Below, one piece after another: positions 60,031 through 64,000 of a stretch of 64,000 bases of DNA (the first letter of the stretch is position 1; every line of letters starts with the position of its first letter). The notes under the pieces are model-generated. The model searched no databases and had not been told where the DNA came from. It worked only from the letters and a program-made list of their open reading frames with translations. The stretch covers positions 634,001 to 698,000 of the forward strand of contig WPIO01000113.1 of NCBI GenBank assembly GCA_009760855.2, written 5' to 3'. The translations under genes were made by a program, and so were the position numbers. Source of the stretch: Cristatella mucedo. Lineage: Eukaryota; Bryozoa; Phylactolaemata; Cristatellidae.

Positions 60031-61150
60031 GTCATTGGATACAGGAGTCAATCAATGACGTGCTCTTGAGCGAGAAGCTAGCTTTCACTTAGGTCAGCTT
60101 AATTTCAGCTGAGTAACACTTGCGGAAATGAGGGCACGCTTAGGCTAGAGTGCAGCTGCCAAATACGATCACGTGTTTCTGACATTGCTAAAAAATTCTT
60201 CCAATTCTCTTCATTTGGGTCTCTCGTCCTTTCTGCGTCATTCCGCAAGGTGGCAGTAAACCACGGGGCATCTGGGCGAGGGCGAACAGTGCGCTCAGTC
60301 AGAGGTTCAAACTCGTCGAGCTTGTCAGCCAGCCAGCGTCGTATTGTAGCAATCGACCAATGATGACCAGCGGTCAGAAGGGCGATTAAGCAGCAGAGGC
60401 GGAGCACATTCTCTCGCACGGAAAGCATCGATGTCAGTGACCTTGAGGTTTCGCGATTTACATGTGATTTTAGACGAGGATGAAGGCACTCATTGCAGAC
60501 TCAGTGAGATCTGCCTGCTGTCAGACGAGCGGATTTTGATAGCAATTGGGGGTGATAGCGTGCAGTTGCAGGAGAAGATCTGGTCCAGAGTTCTTGACCC
60601 TTGATGTGAGCAGGCTAATGCGTACGAGCCACAAAAGACAATCAGTCAGTCACTCACGAAATTCAGTGCTGAAGGCGTCAAAGAAATGATTAAAATGAAT
60701 GATAAAATCATCCATAATGAGAAAAGTTCGATTTCTTGCACACAAAATCGAGAATATATAGGAAAAATCTTAGATAAAAGAGGACTTGGTAAGCGATTAG
60801 ATAATAAACTACTGCCACCGTCGGTATAACCTGTTTTCGGGCAAAAGCAAGACCGTAGATTCGAAAGACTTCTTCGAGGGCACTTCAAGCGGCTTGAAAT
60901 AAAAGTTCACGCGTGTAGTAATACCGACTGCACTTCCATTTTCGATTAATCCATAGGTGGGAAAGAAGGAGAAGCGAGTTGGAGCTCCGTCATCAATGGT
61001 TGGACTATTTACCGATTTTAGCCAAGTTCCGGTTTAGGCGAGCAGGTCGAAGCCTTTTTCAGAAGTAAGATAACTTATTAATAGGGCTTTGTTGCTCATT
61101 GAATGAGGGATTCCAAAGGCGAGCGTTAAATTGGGCCGCCACAGTTATAA
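60030..61150 (-). mobile_element. L2 endonuclease-to-linker region, decayed
   Basis: Minus-strand frame 60105-60428 includes RRWLADKLDEFEPLTERTV then RPRPDAPWFTATLRNDAE, the linker downstream of L2 endonucleases. Endonuclease-like pieces in shifting frames continue to about 61150. Confidence 0.55.
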
Positions 61151-61984
61151 CAGGCCTGGTGACCACTAAGTTAGAGATATTCAAAACAACGCTTTAGATA
61201 AAACGAGCTGAGCAATTCGAGAAAGTGCTAGGAACACCAAACGAGCGGGTTCTCAGCTCCCGGTCCCTGCGTTGGCTCCGGAGCAATTTCCTTTCGTTAA
61301 TGCATAATTCAAGAATTTTAACAACAGCAAAAACATCTGTTAACACATTCGAACTAAGATAACAAAATGATCATAGGTACGCACGATCAAAACTAAGAAG
61401 CAGCTTACTAGCCGCTAACGTCTCTACGGGTTATGCGATACCAGCCGCAAGCGTTAAACGCCTAAACGTCCATAGGCACGTAATTTATCACGCGCTGCCA
61501 TCAAACAATAAACAGATCAGCCTTAAACTAAAATCTACTGGTAAAACACCATTACTGCGTCAAAAAAGACTAAGAATCACAGTAAATCCGTCAATACTTT
61601 AATAAGACACTTACCTAAGTGATAGTCCATGTGCAACCTATAACAATAAATTCATCAGGAAATGCCACCTTAGGCTCGTGGTATCATGTGATACGTTACT
61701 CGTTGTACATCCTCTTGATTCAAATTCTCGATTTTCTGAATATTGAGTTAATATCCAGACTCAATAGACCTTCGCTATTCAGGAATGTCCCTATTCCATC
61801 AATTTGTTTTCGGGAATTTTACGAAAAATGTTCTTGATCATAGCCATTAGTTGTTTTTTAAATGTATGCGATTTTAATTCTTTAATGGCTACTTTAAAAT
61901 AGTTGTCGCACTGAGCTGTATTACTTTATTATATTTTGAAAAATTGATGTCAGCCTCAACTGTGGCAAGCTTTTATTTCTAAAA
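61151..61984. other. Intergenic, nothing recognised
   Basis: No supported feature. Confidence 0.45.
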
Positions 61985-62155
61985 TCTTAATAATAACAGT
62001 AACACGCTTGATAAAGCACCCTCAGAGAACTCAATCTCTTTCTAGGTGCTTTGCATTTGCTGCAAAGGAAACGCTATCGATTGGTTATTAATAGTATCCT
62101 CAATAAACAACAAGAACAACATGGTTAGGGGTGGTGTGCACAGGGTCAGCATAAA
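61985..62155 (-). mobile_element. L2B 3' end
   Basis: Antisense tail AAGCACCCTCAGAGAACTCA to ACAGGGTCAGCAT, ending at the 19-bp repeat. Confidence 0.65.
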
Positions 62156-62553
62156 ATCTTGTGTAAACGCAGCGGAATCCACTAAATATTCCGTACACAA
62201 TGGCTCGGAGAACTTGGAGAAAGGCAGTTTTGTCTTATGAAGACTCTGTTCAGGGCCACCGACCAGTAGCTCACAAGGAAATCGAGATTATTTTTACATC
62301 TATCTTTACAAATCATGGGATGCAATTGTATGCAAGAGTGTTTCTCGACATCAGCAAGGTCCTGAGAAGACCTGAAGCTTGTGATAGGACCGCTAAGGGA
62401 GTCACCCAGTTGCCCCCAACCCCGAGGTTTGTTTTTATAAGCACGAAAGATTATCCTGTGTCTCTCCGCGTGGTATACGAATAGGTGCGGGATCAGATTC
62501 ACCAGAAACCAATGAACTGGCTGGCATGCTGGGATGCACAGGGTCAGCATAAA
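62137..62553. repeat. Segment bracketed by a 19-bp direct repeat
   Basis: TGCACAGGGTCAGCATAAA occurs exactly at 62137-62155 and 62535-62553. The 379 bases between are open in a plus frame (62200-62484; IEIIFTSIFTNHGMQLYARV, FLDISKVLRRPEACDRTAKG), not recognised. The repeat could be a target duplication or duplicated L2B sequence. Confidence 0.5.
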
Positions 62554-62639
62554 TAATCGGTACCCGGAACTATTGGCCGTCTTTTTCACTTCTCGGGCAC
62601 ATGTTTTTGTCTTGATTTGGGCAAACTGTTCTCGCTGAC

Positions 62640-64000
62640 TCGCTGCAAAACGTAAGTGGCGGGTCCTGCACCTTGCTCCTTCGTTGGAGGTGGGGGGTTA
62701 ATCAAGCCAGGATCCACGAAGACTCGCCCATCTCGTTCTGCTGTCAACCACTTTAAGGGCGAATCTGGCCAATGCACAGTGCAACGGTGCGCTACACTCG
62801 CTGCTCGCTCGGAGCAATCCGCGTTTTGAGCCCTCGGCGTACTGCTTGCTACAGCATTGCTTCTGCAGTATCCTTCGAAGTCTCGGTAAGACCAAAAGAC
62901 GCAGCTGAGGACGTCTGAGGACTGAGCTGCCGAGTTGGCTCCTCACTCCCAAGATGCACTAGTGGCGCATGTGTGGCGGTGGCTCGAGCAGGCGATTCCT
63001 CCTGCACAGTGAAGCAGAGTCACCCGAGCCGCCTCCAATGCCCCGACACTGTGCGACCGACGACTCGGCACACTCGATCGCTCGGGCGTTCGGTCTCAGA
63101 GCAGACGCGGCGGCCGGCTTGCAAGCCGATTCGACCTTGACCGCGTCGTCCAGCAGGTGTGCTAATGAGCTTTCGTGTATGCTCCACCGGCGGCGTGAGT
63201 CCCGGCGTCGCCGCTCAATACCCCATTGTGCAGCCGTCATAAACAAAGTAAACAGGCGATTGATCCGCTGAATGCCGAAGCCTGCTCGGCTAAACGGGCC
63301 GGTTGTTTAAAATTCTGCGAGGCCGTCAATAGAGCACGGACGATTTGAAACTGGCTTGAGCGGCCGTGCAGAAGCACGGCCCGATCCCGATCGCTCTCAA
63401 CCGCCGAGCTCCACCGTTGCTCTGTGACAACGACGACGACGCGGCAGGAGTTTGCCATTCTAGCCGCTGGCGGCGAAGGCGACAGAGCCCGACTGAGCGT
63501 TGAGCCCTGGAACACTGGGACAGCGAGGTAAGTCCCGCAATATCCAGAGAGTGTGGCGGTCGGGCTTGGCGTCCACGGGCTGGCGATGCCGGCCGTCGCC
63601 CGGCCGCTGAAAACTGGCTGGTCACCGATCCGCCCCCACCCCACCCCCCCCCCCCGGCGTTGGTGCAAGCTGCTCTTCGAGCACTAACAGTCGTCTGGCC
63701 TTGGACAAGAGCTGGCCTGCCGAGCGGCCCGAAGCGACGCACCGCCGACCGGCGTGCCTCGGCTTAAGGTGGCTTCGACGGCTGCTGGGGTTTGGCTCCC
63801 TAAGAATGGTTGCTTTGACTCGATCATAGCGAAAAAATCGCCCGCGCGCGGAGGCACCTTCGCCTAAAACAAGGCTCACTCGTTCGCGTTCTCGCAGTCT
63901 GGGCTCTCGGACTGAAAGAAACGTGTCGCAAGAGTGCTTCGTTCGGTTGAGATTAGCCGGAAATGATGCTTTCATTCCGGAAGTGAGCGTCTGGTCGAGC
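62640..64000 (+). promoter_or_regulatory. CpG-rich block, promoter-like, with a strong splice donor
   Basis: GC and CpG content are far above the rest of the window, and both strands show long overlapping frames, so no single protein can be chosen. On the plus strand a consensus donor (GCGAG/GTAAGT, exon end 63527) follows a frame open from about 63350 but without ATG. A noncoding first exon of a gene running off the right edge is the simplest reading. A 12-base C run lies near 63645. Confidence 0.35.

Noticed and set aside
62969-63975. Overlapping 90-143 codon frames at the right edge as proteins
   Set aside because: High GC removes stop codons on both strands; no frame is favoured and no domain is seen.

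Overview
The window looks like invertebrate metazoan nuclear DNA. Genes have GT-AG introns of several kb. L2/CR1-type LINEs and tRNA-derived SINEs fill most of the rest, and there are long CA, CT and TA microsatellites. I see no bacterial operons, ribosome binding sites or CRISPR. The species cannot be read from the sequence; an expanded family of single-exon GCNT-type glycosyltransferases would fit a flatworm or another lophotrochozoan, but that is a guess.

Layout. (1) Positions 1-7840 and 12100-20840 are two diverged copies of one tandem duplication, each about 8 kb before later insertions. Each copy holds a core-2/I-branching GlcNAc-transferase-like gene on the plus strand and, on the minus strand, a 182-nt candidate exon of an unknown gene. 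The second transferase (18050-19468) is open; the first (5069-6503) is dead, with a lost ATG, a SINE in its leader and two frameshifts. (2) 7842-10195 is an L2 LINE. (3) 20.8-35.8 kb is gene-poor: LINE and SINE relics, an 850-bp TA/GA/CT microsatellite block, two GC-rich islands with exon-like repeats, a tRNA-like relic and a solo LTR. (4) 35.9-59.2 kb holds the best hidden gene: a PAR-type bZIP transcription factor split into small exons at 35886-35980 (tentative), 46084-46260, 54108-54233, 58560-58769 and 58929-59230. Every junction is phase 1. Its introns hold two large L2 LINEs in antisense and several SINEs. (5) 59.6-62.6 kb is L2 debris. (6) 62.64-64.0 kb is a CpG-rich, promoter-like block with a strong splice donor.

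Mobile elements. Two L2-type families are present. L2A ends in an ACATT/ACATG-type microsatellite; L2B ends in a small hairpin followed by ATT repeats. SINE-1 is tRNA-derived with an ATTT tail. SINE-2 is tRNA-derived and shares its last ~45 bases with L2B. Insertions present in only one copy of the duplication date activity after it. No genes act together in an operon-like way; the transferase would work in the Golgi and the bZIP protein in the nucleus.
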